DNA of 64,000 nt from Bacteroidales bacterium UBA5226. GTDB lineage: Bacteria > Bacteroidota > Bacteroidia > Bacteroidales > UBA932. Positions within the stretch are counted from its first letter, which is position 1; each line of letters begins with the position of its first letter. The notes beneath the pieces are model-generated. The model searched no databases. It saw only the letters and a list, made by a program, of their open reading frames with translations, and was not told where the DNA came from. Both the position numbers and the translations under genes were made by a program. The DNA is taken from assembly GCA_002409325.1 (NCBI GenBank), contig DHUU01000020.1, forward strand, positions 158,980 to 222,979, read 5' to 3'. Below, one piece after another: positions 53,106 through 61,015 of the stretch.

Positions 53106-53546
53106 TCAGCGGGCTATTTTTTTAAGGAGGGGGAGAATGAACAGTGAGGATTCTGGATAGTATTCCATCTCTTTATTCAACAGCTCCTGGCCACGTTCAG
53201 TGAAGATGGCTGCATAATCCGATCCCTGGAACAGGCTTTTCTGCTTTTTGGTGGCGTATTCATTAAAGGTAGCCGCTGTGGTAGGCAGCAGGATGAGGTA
53301 GCCGTATTCGGCGCAAATGCCCGGAGGCGGTATCTGTCTTGACCCGCCCGGATTCCTGACTATATCCTCATAGGCATAGATAAGGTCACAAATTGCCTGC
53401 GGGGTTTGCGATTTATAGTCTTTGTAGGCAAGGAGTTCGTAGACCGTGGTGTTATTCCGCTCACCACCCCAGTAATACAAGGGTTTTGTCACTCCGCACG
53501 ATGTCAGTGCGATCATAGTGACAATCACGGCAAGAAGTCTTTTCAT
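53106..53546 (-). CDS. DUF4810 lipoprotein
   Basis: A 146-residue lipoprotein (lipobox LTSC) with KPLYYWGGERNNTTVYELLAYKDYKSQTPQAI near the N-terminus and GICAEYGYLILL and YYPESSLFILPLLKKI further on, as in DUF4810 proteins. These usually sit between CsgG-like and DUF799 genes and may form a complex with them; function unknown. Its start overlaps the small lipoprotein gene upstream (ATGA). Confidence 0.82.
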   Translation of the reverse strand: MKRLLAVIVTMIALTSCGVTKPLYYWGGERNNTTVYELLAYKDYKSQTPQAICDLIYAYEDIVRNPGGSRQIPPPGICAEYGYLILLPTTAATFNEYATKKQKSLFQGSDYAAIFTERGQELLNKEMEYYPESSLFILPLLKKIAR

Positions 53547-53899
53547 AGCTCTATGATCCTGTGTTCCGAGGCTGATATGAACAATTTTTTGGCGAAGACT
53601 TCAGTCCCTTCTACTACGACTTTTATGTTGTAAGTGCCGGGTTTGATTTGTATGGTGTTATTTGCCGTTTGTTTTATCTTTCGGTCAGCCTTATATGCTT
53701 TATCCTTTACGGTGCATATATCATAAGAACTCTCATCTATGATCACGGTAATGTCCATGGCTTTGGCCGAGGTGAAAGATATGCCCGCTTCGTCTGATTT
53801 CCCGGAAGTGACAGAATAGGTCCCTACACCGCAACTGTTCAGCAATAAGGTGGATGTCAGGGCAATAATTATGGAAAATAATGTCTTTTTCATGGTCAT
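53543..53899 (-). CDS. Small lipoprotein inside the CsgG operon
   Basis: A 118-residue lipoprotein (lipobox LNSC) with a beta-rich mature part ending IQIKPGTYNIKVVVEGTEVFAKKLFISASEH, a PEGA-like surface-repeat look. It overlaps csgG-like and DUF4810 genes by ATGA at both ends, so all four are translationally coupled. It is not part of the usual trio and is unknown to me. ATG 53893 is an alternative start. Confidence 0.7.
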   Translation of the reverse strand: MTMKKTLFSIIIALTSTLLLNSCGVGTYSVTSGKSDEAGISFTSAKAMDITVIIDESSYDICTVKDKAYKADRKIKQTANNTIQIKPGTYNIKVVVEGTEVFAKKLFISASEHRIIEL

Positions 53900-54777
53900 T
53901 TGTCTGAGATGTAGTAATTGGATAGTTTTTCCGTGTCAAGCGCCTGGCCTTCATAAGTACAGAAAGATATCTCAGTTTCAGGGGTGTCTCCCACGGGCTG
54001 AAGGATGGTCACCCTGCCCACTTTGGTTCCGGGGAGCTCTATGTCAAGACCGGTTTGAGGATTGTTCACGATCTTTCCTTTCCTGTAGACTATAAAAGAG
54101 TCTCCGGCCGATAATCCTTGTGATGCGCCGCCGGATATGACATAAGAATCGTCGTCCACCATAAGTATGTATGACCTCCAGGGCTTATCCATGCATTTGT
54201 TGATGATGCTTTCCACCAGTTGGCTCAAAGCCCCTGATATGGCCTTATCGCTTAGCGTGGCATCGAATCCAGATGTTCCTCCCAGGCCGAGGGTCTGCTT
54301 GGAGGTTGTTTCGGCATACCCTTTGGCCTCGTCAGAATAGATGATCAGGCCGGTGGCAGCCTCGACCAGGCGAATGCTCACCCCGGCTTCCACGGTCTGT
54401 GTCTTGGTGGAGGAAAAGACTTTCTGCTGTCCCTCGGCCTTGCGTCCATATTCGGTGATGGAGCCAAGGATGATGTAATCGGCACCGATCTTTCTCATGG
54501 CGTCCCCGGCCTCGGCAACAAGGATGTCAAGATCTTCCCTTTCCAGGAGGATGAATTTGCCGCTCGCCGCCAGTTTTGAAGAAAGGATGTCCAGCGCCTG
54601 TTTGCGCATGGGGTCATTTTCCTTATCGTAGAAGAGACCTTTGGCATACTGTGTTTCATTGGAGAAGCGGCCAATGGCCACTTTACGCTTGATAGTCTTT
54701 TCACTTTGCGCCCACAACGGAAGTGCCACAAGCACAGCCAATAAAGCCGGCAATAAAAAGGTAAGGGTTCTTTTCAT
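53896..54777 (-). CDS. CsgG/HfaB-family protein
   Basis: A 293-residue exported protein with signal peptide (LLPALLAVLVALPLWAQ), then KRKVAIGRFSNETQYAKG, LLEREDLDILVAEAGDAMRKIGADYIILGSITEYGR and VEAGVSIRLVEAATGLIIYSDEA, all of the CsgG family. Unlike true CsgG it has no lipobox cysteine. A C-terminal domain (from about 205, SYILMVDDDSYVISGGASQGLSAGDSF) is added. CsgG forms secretion pores for curli; no curli genes are present here, so a pore role is uncertain. Confidence 0.87.
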   Translation of the reverse strand: MKRTLTFLLPALLAVLVALPLWAQSEKTIKRKVAIGRFSNETQYAKGLFYDKENDPMRKQALDILSSKLAASGKFILLEREDLDILVAEAGDAMRKIGADYIILGSITEYGRKAEGQQKVFSSTKTQTVEAGVSIRLVEAATGLIIYSDEAKGYAETTSKQTLGLGGTSGFDATLSDKAISGALSQLVESIINKCMDKPWRSYILMVDDDSYVISGGASQGLSAGDSFIVYRKGKIVNNPQTGLDIELPGTKVGRVTILQPVGDTPETEISFCTYEGQALDTEKLSNYYISDK

Positions 54778-54800
54778 GATATTGTTGTGTTATTACAAAG

Positions 54801-54808
54801 CAAAAATA
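54801..54808 (-). promoter_or_regulatory. Promoter -7 box of the CsgG operon
   Basis: The minus strand reads TATTTTTG, 24 bp before the ATG at 54777. Confidence 0.5.
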
Positions 54809-54874
54809 ACATAAATAATCTCAATATGACTGATTGGAAACATTAAAAGAAAATTGAATTTCTTGAAACAAGAA

Positions 54875-57800
54875 CTACCTGAATTCTTTTATTAGGTTTT
54901 TCAAACTTGTCATTTCTAAAGAACTATAAGCGCCTGAAGTTGCCTTTGGAGCCGTGGCAGATGAATCGTTGCCAATAATATCTCCTGTGTATTTGTTGCT
55001 CTTTACCGAACCTGTATTCTTACAGTTATATACTATCCCGTTGGTTTCGTTATATCCACAGACACCGCCGGCATAATCACCCATGGATTCAATGCTTCCG
55101 CTGTTCGAGGAGTTGGTGATCCGGCTGTAATTCCTGTTATACCCGCAAATACCCCCACCAGCAGAAGAGGCTAATACAGGACCTTCATTGGTGCACAGAT
55201 CTATCTTGCCGATCTTTGCAGTTGATCCGTCTCCGTAACCTACAATGCCTCCGGCATACATAGCTTCTGTAACTTGTCCCTTGTTGACACAACTTATAAC
55301 GTCACCACAATAGTTTATACCTGTAATTCCACCGCCTTGCTTACCATTGCCAATGACTTTGCCATTATTTGTGGAGTTTGATATAGTGCCATATCCGCTG
55401 TCTCCTCCCCCGTTGTAGCCGGCTACACCGCCAGGATATGTGAACCCTGTGATCTGCCCATGGTTAACGCAATTTTCTATCAAGGCGTCATCACCTACTA
55501 AAGCTGCTGCAATACCACCAACGCATGTTTTATACGCGCTTCCAGAGTATGAGCTTTCTATACTCGCATAGTTTGTAGAACCATAAATGCCACCTTCATT
55601 CCGCCCTGAAATTCCTCCAATTTCCGCGGCAGATCCATAGGCATACGCAGTACTTTCATTTGTACAATTACGAATAGTCGCAACATTTATACCGCATATG
55701 CCACCAAAGAAGTAGTCTTCGTCATAAGATAAAGAAAGGATAGGTGCCCTGTTCCTACACCCTTCAATTTTTCCCAGGTTACAGCCGCATATGCCACCAA
55801 CTAAGCGCCCGTATATCAAAAAAGCTTCGTTCTCACAATTAATGATTGTTCCGCCATTATTATACCCGCATATTGCACCACTCATTCTAAAAATATAATA
55901 GTCATCATTAGCTGACGTCTTGGATGCGATATAACATCCTCTTTTCATAATGATATTCCTGACAATACCTCCACTTTTTATTGAGCCAAACAATCCCGCA
56001 TCCCATGTTTGATTCACATACATGCTGTCAATCGAGAAACCATTGCCATCAAAGACCTTGTTGAATGAATTGATGGGCACCCAACTTTCCTTATTATAAG
56101 GCATCACTATGTCTGCAATCAAATTCACAACCCCATTATCATCTTGCCATTGTGAGATGTCTTTACCTGCATTAAATGCAACACGGAAGGCCTTCAATTC
56201 TTGATATGAACTTATCCCGTTTTTTGGGGCTCCGGGGCGGGCCTCCTGATTTACAACAAATGTTGCAGATACTTCAGCGGTTTTTATTGTAAGATTGGCT
56301 TTCCTGGGTGCAAACTGTTTATTTTCCTGATAGTTGATGTCTATTTTTATAGACCCTGCTGTTCCGGAGGCAGGATTTACTGTACACCATTCCCTGTCAA
56401 CTGAAATACTCCAGTCGGCCCCTGCAATAAACGAATAATTTGTGCTTCCGGCAGATGCGTCAATATTAACTGTATCACCGGACAGTTTAATTCCGGTATT
56501 GGCCTGTTGCATAACATATAACGTATCTCCATCCTCCAATTGTTCATGGTAAAAATAGATGACACCCCTGCGAATTTCAAACTCGGGGTTAGGATCGGCC
56601 TGGAAAGAATAATTTTGTGACACTATGGTTTTTGTGGAATAATTGCGCAACCAGGCAGCATGATCCTCTGGGATAAGGATTTTTACATCTTCATTAGATT
56701 TTACTGTGATAGTAAAAACATCTCCTCTGTCTGAGACCGTGTATTCCTGTTCTTCAACACTGACCAGGATCTTATGATCCTGAACAATGTATATTGTTTC
56801 TTTGATATCATATCCCGGAGCGCTGACGACGATTTCTCCTATCCGGTCATAATACGTGGAATTGGCATCTATCTGAAATACCAAAGAGTCGCTTGCCAGT
56901 CCTTTGGTATTCGCCACATGGATCCAATCGTTTTTAATGTTAGCCTCCAAAGCAACATTTTTCTTAAGAGGTACCGCCACGGTTCCCCCTTCAGCACCAA
57001 TTGAATATTCTTTCTGTTTGATGATCAGAACACCTGTGGGCAACTGATGTATAACAACCTCTTCAGATAATGATCCATTTTTATTAGTAAAAGTAATCAC
57101 GGCTTCTCTGTCGTAATACGTCTCATTAGCTTTTACAGCCACTTCAACAGTATGTGAAGACAAGGCTTTGGTAGATATCAAAGAAAGCCAGTCAGATTGC
57201 GGCATCTTTACCTCATATTCCAAATTACTTTTTACCTCAATTTTGATGTTGCCGCCAGTATAGGGAACATCGTATATGTCCTGAGTAAGTACAATAGCGT
57301 CTTTCTGGGCCTGATAAACATGTACTGTATCTGCAAGGGTACTTGATTTGTCTTTTATGATAATTGAGCCATCCCTTTTATCATATTCGGTATTGGCATC
57401 AATAGAGAAGGTAACCTTTTTTGTGTTTATTGCTTTGGTTGAAATGTATTTTATCCACTTGCAGGTTGAAGGAACAATAATGTCAAAATCAACATTTGTC
57501 TTAACCTCAACCTCAATGTTACCTCCATCCTGATTGACTTCGAATTTATTGGCAGTGATCGTTAGAGCACTTTTCTCTTTTTGTGTAACAACAACAGTTG
57601 CCGAAGCATTACCGCATTTCCCGGTCAAGCTGGTTGATTTATCCTGATTTGCAGTATTTTCAGTAAGCGTGAGTGTAATACTGGTTGTTCCTGCTGAACC
57701 ACTGGATGGCGAAACAGAGCACCATTCTGTTCCACCTGATATAGTCCAGTTACCCGATGCGGTAACTGTTAATGTTTTTATCCCGGCTTCTGCATTGACA

Positions 57801-57934
57801 TTAATAGCAGTAGCGCTGAATGAGATGGAATGTTTCTCTTCCTGTTCTGGTTTTGGTGATTCTTTTGAATCACATGCTGCAATTAATAGTAACCAGAAAA
57901 CACCTGTAAAAGATATATTTCTAAATAGTTTCAT
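54875..57934 (-). CDS. Large BACON/GLUG-repeat lipoprotein
   Basis: A 1019-residue lipoprotein (lipobox AAC at C21). Six BACON-type beta domains run at about 36-118, 123-210, 214-297, 302-386, 390-478 and 482-565. The first and last have the classic WCxVxPxSGxAG; the middle ones share W...STKA...xxxxDxR. From about 640 to 990 come about ten GLUG-like repeats of the form GGICGYN...I.NC.N. Such proteins are displayed on the surface and bind glycans or mucin. It is AT-rich, unlike its neighbours. ATG 57961 is also possible; 57934 gives the better signal peptide. Confidence 0.85.
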   Translation of the reverse strand: MKLFRNISFTGVFWLLLIAACDSKESPKPEQEEKHSISFSATAINVNAEAGIKTLTVTASGNWTISGGTEWCSVSPSSGSAGTTSITLTLTENTANQDKSTSLTGKCGNASATVVVTQKEKSALTITANKFEVNQDGGNIEVEVKTNVDFDIIVPSTCKWIKYISTKAINTKKVTFSIDANTEYDKRDGSIIIKDKSSTLADTVHVYQAQKDAIVLTQDIYDVPYTGGNIKIEVKSNLEYEVKMPQSDWLSLISTKALSSHTVEVAVKANETYYDREAVITFTNKNGSLSEEVVIHQLPTGVLIIKQKEYSIGAEGGTVAVPLKKNVALEANIKNDWIHVANTKGLASDSLVFQIDANSTYYDRIGEIVVSAPGYDIKETIYIVQDHKILVSVEEQEYTVSDRGDVFTITVKSNEDVKILIPEDHAAWLRNYSTKTIVSQNYSFQADPNPEFEIRRGVIYFYHEQLEDGDTLYVMQQANTGIKLSGDTVNIDASAGSTNYSFIAGADWSISVDREWCTVNPASGTAGSIKIDINYQENKQFAPRKANLTIKTAEVSATFVVNQEARPGAPKNGISSYQELKAFRVAFNAGKDISQWQDDNGVVNLIADIVMPYNKESWVPINSFNKVFDGNGFSIDSMYVNQTWDAGLFGSIKSGGIVRNIIMKRGCYIASKTSANDDYYIFRMSGAICGYNNGGTIINCENEAFLIYGRLVGGICGCNLGKIEGCRNRAPILSLSYDEDYFFGGICGINVATIRNCTNESTAYAYGSAAEIGGISGRNEGGIYGSTNYASIESSYSGSAYKTCVGGIAAALVGDDALIENCVNHGQITGFTYPGGVAGYNGGGDSGYGTISNSTNNGKVIGNGKQGGGITGINYCGDVISCVNKGQVTEAMYAGGIVGYGDGSTAKIGKIDLCTNEGPVLASSAGGGICGYNRNYSRITNSSNSGSIESMGDYAGGVCGYNETNGIVYNCKNTGSVKSNKYTGDIIGNDSSATAPKATSGAYSSLEMTSLKNLIKEFR

Positions 57935-58059
57935 ATCATTACCTCTTAAGTTATTTTTCATCTTATACCTCTTATTAAAATCTGTCTGTCAGTATGTTTA
58001 GTCACTATTTCCTGAGTTTGGTGTTAATTAAATGGTTAACAACTGCTTCAAAAATAAAA

Positions 58060-58088
58060 GCGTACTACGTCAAAACATGACGTAGCGC
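58060..58088. repeat. Hairpin in the 57935-58433 intergenic region
   Basis: CTACGTCA (58065-58072) pairs with TGACGTAG (58078-58085), extended by GCG/CGC with a 2-base bulge. It lies upstream of the BACON gene on its own strand. The rest of the 499-bp gap shows only loosely repeated CAATG-type words (58099-58155) and the promoter box at 58328; I see no gene. Confidence 0.5.
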
Positions 58089-58327
58089 ACAATAATTCAC
58101 GTAAGGCACCAATGCTTCCACAAAGCTTCAATGCCTCCCCTCAAGGCAGCAATCGCCACTGGAGGGAGCCTCGGCTCACTGAATACAAATCGAGTATTTA
58201 GATGGTCTCAATTATTTCCCTTAAAGGCTGCAGTTTTTGAGCTTGAAACATAGTGTGTGTTTTCCATATCTTTATTATTCGTACAATAAATTCATTTTTT
58301 AGGAACACCTGCCATATCGGTTTTGTG

Positions 58328-58335
58328 TATATTTG
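58328..58335 (+). promoter_or_regulatory. Promoter -7 box of the gene at 58434
   Basis: TATATTTG predicts a leader of about 93 nt before the ATG at 58434. Confidence 0.45.
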
Positions 58336-58433
58336 CTAATAGCAGTATTGATAAAACCCATAAATGCTGAATCATCAAGTACCCGCTAAACGATTAAACA
58401 ACTGCTGAATCATTAACTAACAGCAAAACCACT

Positions 58434-58835
58434 ATGAGCAACTTTGACATAACTACCCGTACATCGTCCCCTCGCATAGACCGGCTTAGGCCAGGCGAGA
58501 TCTTTGTCTTTGGCAGCAACCTTTCCGGAGCCCACGGAGGAGGTGCCGCCTTGCTGGCAGTGAACAAATTCGGAGCCGTATGGGGACAGGGCGTTGGCCT
58601 TCAGGGTCAGTCTTACGCCATTCCCACCATGCACGGTGACCCCGAGTCCATCAAACCCTACGTGGACGGTTTCATCGATTTCGCAAGACGACACTCCGAT
58701 CTGACCTTCCTGGTCACCGAGATCGGCTGCGGCATCGCCGGCTTCACCCCCTCCCAAATCGCTCCCCTTTTCGCCTCGGCCAAAGACATCCCCAACATTT
58801 ATCTTCCGGGACGCTTCTGGGCAGAGCTGCGATAA
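58434..58835 (+). CDS. Conserved phage-associated A1S_2505-like protein
   Basis: A 133-residue soluble protein with a strong Gly-rich pattern: GEIFVFGSNLSGAHGGGAALLAV, then GAVWGQGVGLQGQSYAIPT and FLVTEIGCGIAGFTPSQIAPLF. This resembles the family NCBI calls A1S_2505 phage non-structural proteins, whose Gly-rich loops recall macro domains. A nucleotide-ligand role is a guess. No other phage genes are nearby. Confidence 0.7.
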   Translation: MSNFDITTRTSSPRIDRLRPGEIFVFGSNLSGAHGGGAALLAVNKFGAVWGQGVGLQGQSYAIPTMHGDPESIKPYVDGFIDFARRHSDLTFLVTEIGCGIAGFTPSQIAPLFASAKDIPNIYLPGRFWAELR

Positions 58836-58836
58836 A

Positions 58837-58920
58837 CAGGTGGAACCTTGCTGCACTCAAATTGATCAGATATGCGTCTTACAAATTGCTCAAAAACTGT
58901 ACGCCCTGAGGTTCCATCTG
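58837..58920. repeat. Intergenic palindrome AGGTGGAACCT/AGGTTCCATCT
   Basis: CAGGTGGAACCT (58837-58848) and AGGTTCCATCTG (58909-58920) pair over 12 bp with one G-U. The 60-bp interior holds CAAATTG twice and ATTGATCA, a core like the TTGATTCA of the elements at 51465 and 59851. Its ends differ from theirs. Confidence 0.55.
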
Positions 58921-58978
58921 TAGCGCCCTGCACGCAGAATACCTGAATTTGGGTATTTACAGGCCCGTCTTCTGTGCC

Positions 58979-58986
58979 TATCTTTG
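58979..58986 (+). promoter_or_regulatory. Promoter -7 box of zupT
   Basis: TATCTTTG lies 29 bp before the ATG at 59016. It shows that the longer reading frame starting at 58974 is not used. Confidence 0.55.
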
Positions 58987-59015
58987 CAACCGGTAAGATC
59001 TTCCGCACTGTACTT

Positions 59016-59819
59016 ATGGATTCGAAAATGCTGCTTCCCTTCCTACTCTCGCTCTTTGCAGGCCTGGCCACACTCATAGGCTTTGCCATCACTTTCATAG
59101 CCAGACGCACCAACCGCAAACTCTTATCTTACGCCCTGGGCCTTTCCGCCGGAGTCATGATCTTTGTGGCTTTTGTCGAGATTTTTACCGAGGCCCGCTC
59201 CATCCTAACGGCCGATAAGGGACCACGGCAGGGACTCCTGATGACCGTCATCTTCTTTTTTGGGGGCATGGGCCTCATCGCCCTGATTGACCGGTTTGTA
59301 CCTTCTTTCGGAAACCCCCACGAGCCCCACTCCGTAGAGGAAATGGCCAAAAAGGGCCATGCAAAGCCCAAACTCATGAAAATGGGTGTAATGGCAGCCG
59401 TAGCCATTGCCATACACAACTTCCCCGAAGGAATTGCCACTTTCATAGCAGCCTTTGAAAACCCCGCACTGGGGATTTCCATTGCCACAGCCGTTGCCAT
59501 CCACAACATCCCGGAAGGGATAGCCGTTTCCATTCCTATTTTCTATGCCACGGGAAGCCGTAAAAAAGCCTTCAGCTTCACCCTTGTATCGGGACTTGCC
59601 GAGCCCCTTGGCGCCATACTAACCTACCTCATCCTGATGCCTTTCCTTTCCCCTGTTGTCATGGGGGGCGTCTATGCAGTGGTAGCGGGCATCATGGTAT
59701 ACATATCCTTGGACGAGCTCCTGCCTGGTGCCCATGAATACGGCGAACACCACATTGCCATTTACGGACTCATCTCAGGCATGGCCATCATGGCCATCAG
59801 CCTGATCCTGTTCGCATAG
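59016..59819 (+). CDS. zupT: ZIP-family metal transporter (ZupT type)
   Basis: A 267-residue, eight-helix protein. The metal-binding helices are AVAIAIHNFPEGIATFIAAFENP and ATAVAIHNIPEGIAVSIPIFYATGSRKKAF, with HNxPEG twice, and ISLDELLPGAHEYGEHH follows. It imports Zn2+, Fe2+ or Mn2+. No Zur or Fur box is recognised. Confidence 0.93.
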   Translation: MDSKMLLPFLLSLFAGLATLIGFAITFIARRTNRKLLSYALGLSAGVMIFVAFVEIFTEARSILTADKGPRQGLLMTVIFFFGGMGLIALIDRFVPSFGNPHEPHSVEEMAKKGHAKPKLMKMGVMAAVAIAIHNFPEGIATFIAAFENPALGISIATAVAIHNIPEGIAVSIPIFYATGSRKKAFSFTLVSGLAEPLGAILTYLILMPFLSPVVMGGVYAVVAGIMVYISLDELLPGAHEYGEHHIAIYGLISGMAIMAISLILFA

Positions 59820-59850
59820 GAGCATCGCGCTCATTTTCCCCTGCATATTA

Positions 59851-59967
59851 GTGCCTCGCACAATTGATTCATTTGACTCATAATCTGCTACTTGGATAAT
59901 TCTTACCCACAAGGCATGAATTGCGTAACTCATTGTTTCATATCTTATTAACAAAGTATGCGAGGCC
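59851..59967. repeat. GTGCCTCGC-bounded palindromic element, copy 3
   Basis: GCCTCGCA (59853-59860) pairs perfectly with TGCGAGGC (59959-59966), followed by ten T, so this copy could end zupT transcripts. The left side, GTGCCTCGCACAATTGATTC, aligns with the element at 51465 over about 45 bp with scattered changes. Confidence 0.65.
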
Positions 59968-59978
59968 TTTTTTTTTCT

Positions 59979-59986
59979 TATCTTTA
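59979..59986 (+). promoter_or_regulatory. Possible promoter -7 box of the hemerythrin-LuxR regulator
   Basis: TATCTTTA is one base off TAnnTTTG and ends 5 bp before the ATG at 59992, again a leaderless arrangement. Confidence 0.3.
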
Positions 59987-59991
59987 CAAAC

Positions 59992-60930
59992 ATGCACAAA
60001 CAGGAGCAATATACCGCAACCGATAAAATGGGTGACCTGATCTGCGACAATTATCCCATGCTTTTTGTCATGAGCCGCTTTGGCATATCTCATGGCTTTG
60101 GCGAAAAGACCATAGGGGAAGTATGCCTGCAGAACAATGTGCACACCAACACCTTTCTGGCGGTGGTCAATATACTTACCAGCGGCAGACGCGACCATAA
60201 CGCGGAACCCTCCCTGCCCTGCCTGCTGGACTACCTGCACAATTCACACAGCCATTTCCTGGACATCCGCCTGCCTTCCATAAGGAAAAAACTCCTGCAG
60301 ACCATAGGCACACCCCATGACGGGGTGGCAAAAGCCGTAATACGTTTCTACGATGAATATGTGGAACAGGTAATAACCCACCTGGCATACGAGGAACAAA
60401 CCGTTTTCCCCTACGTACGCTCGCTGCTCAAAGGGGAACAAACCGGCGATTACTGCATCCGTGTTTTTTGCAGGCAGCACGCCAGTATTGAATCCAAACT
60501 GACCGAACTCAAAAACATCCTGATCAAATACTATCCCACAGGAAATCCCCACGAACTGAACAACGTGCTTTTTGACATTTTCGCCTGTACCAGGGATTTG
60601 GCTTCACACACTTTTATCGAAGACGAGCTGTTTGTCCCTATGATCTCGCAACTGGAACACGACATGCGGGCAGACCGGAAAACCTTCCTGAAAGACCGCC
60701 GGCAGCCATCAAAAAAAGAACCGTCTACTGGTATAGAGCTGAGCAAACGGGAAAAAGAAATCATTGCAGAAGTTGCCAAAGGGCTCACAAATAAACAGAT
60801 AGCGGATAAATTTTTCCTTTCGGTACATACTGTAATGACGCACCGCAAGAACATCGCCGGCAAGCTCGGGATCCACTCACCCTCCGGCCTCACTATCTAC
60901 GCCGTTCTGAACAAGCTCGTGGAATTGTGA
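59992..60930 (+). CDS. Hemerythrin-domain LuxR-type transcriptional regulator
   Basis: A 312-residue protein in three parts: a ScdA/DUF542-like N-terminus (MGDLICDNYPMLFVMSRFGI, to about 65), a hemerythrin HHE bundle with likely iron ligands in YLHNSHSHFL, HLAYEEQTVFPY, RQHASIE and ASHTFIEDELFVP (about 80-220), and a LuxR-type helix-turn-helix (LSKREKEIIAEVAKGLTNKQ to the end). It probably senses O2, NO or iron-site damage and controls transcription. There is no receiver domain. Confidence 0.85.
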   Translation: MHKQEQYTATDKMGDLICDNYPMLFVMSRFGISHGFGEKTIGEVCLQNNVHTNTFLAVVNILTSGRRDHNAEPSLPCLLDYLHNSHSHFLDIRLPSIRKKLLQTIGTPHDGVAKAVIRFYDEYVEQVITHLAYEEQTVFPYVRSLLKGEQTGDYCIRVFCRQHASIESKLTELKNILIKYYPTGNPHELNNVLFDIFACTRDLASHTFIEDELFVPMISQLEHDMRADRKTFLKDRRQPSKKEPSTGIELSKREKEIIAEVAKGLTNKQIADKFFLSVHTVMTHRKNIAGKLGIHSPSGLTIYAVLNKLVEL

Positions 60931-61015
60931 GCAATGATCCGAGCCGAGGCGTCAACCCTTAGCCTGTAGCCCGTAACCTTGTCCCTTTACCCGAAAAATT
61001 TATAATCACAATATC

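Noticed and set aside
52429..54777. Curli secretion locus
   Set aside because: Only a CsgG-like protein is present, without lipobox, and no curli subunit or nucleator is nearby.
58434..58835. Prophage remnant
   Set aside because: The single phage-associated family member has no integrase, structural or lysis genes around it.
58413..58856. 147-residue minus-strand frame opposite the gene at 58434
   Set aside because: The plus-strand frame has strong Gly-rich family motifs; the reverse frame has none.
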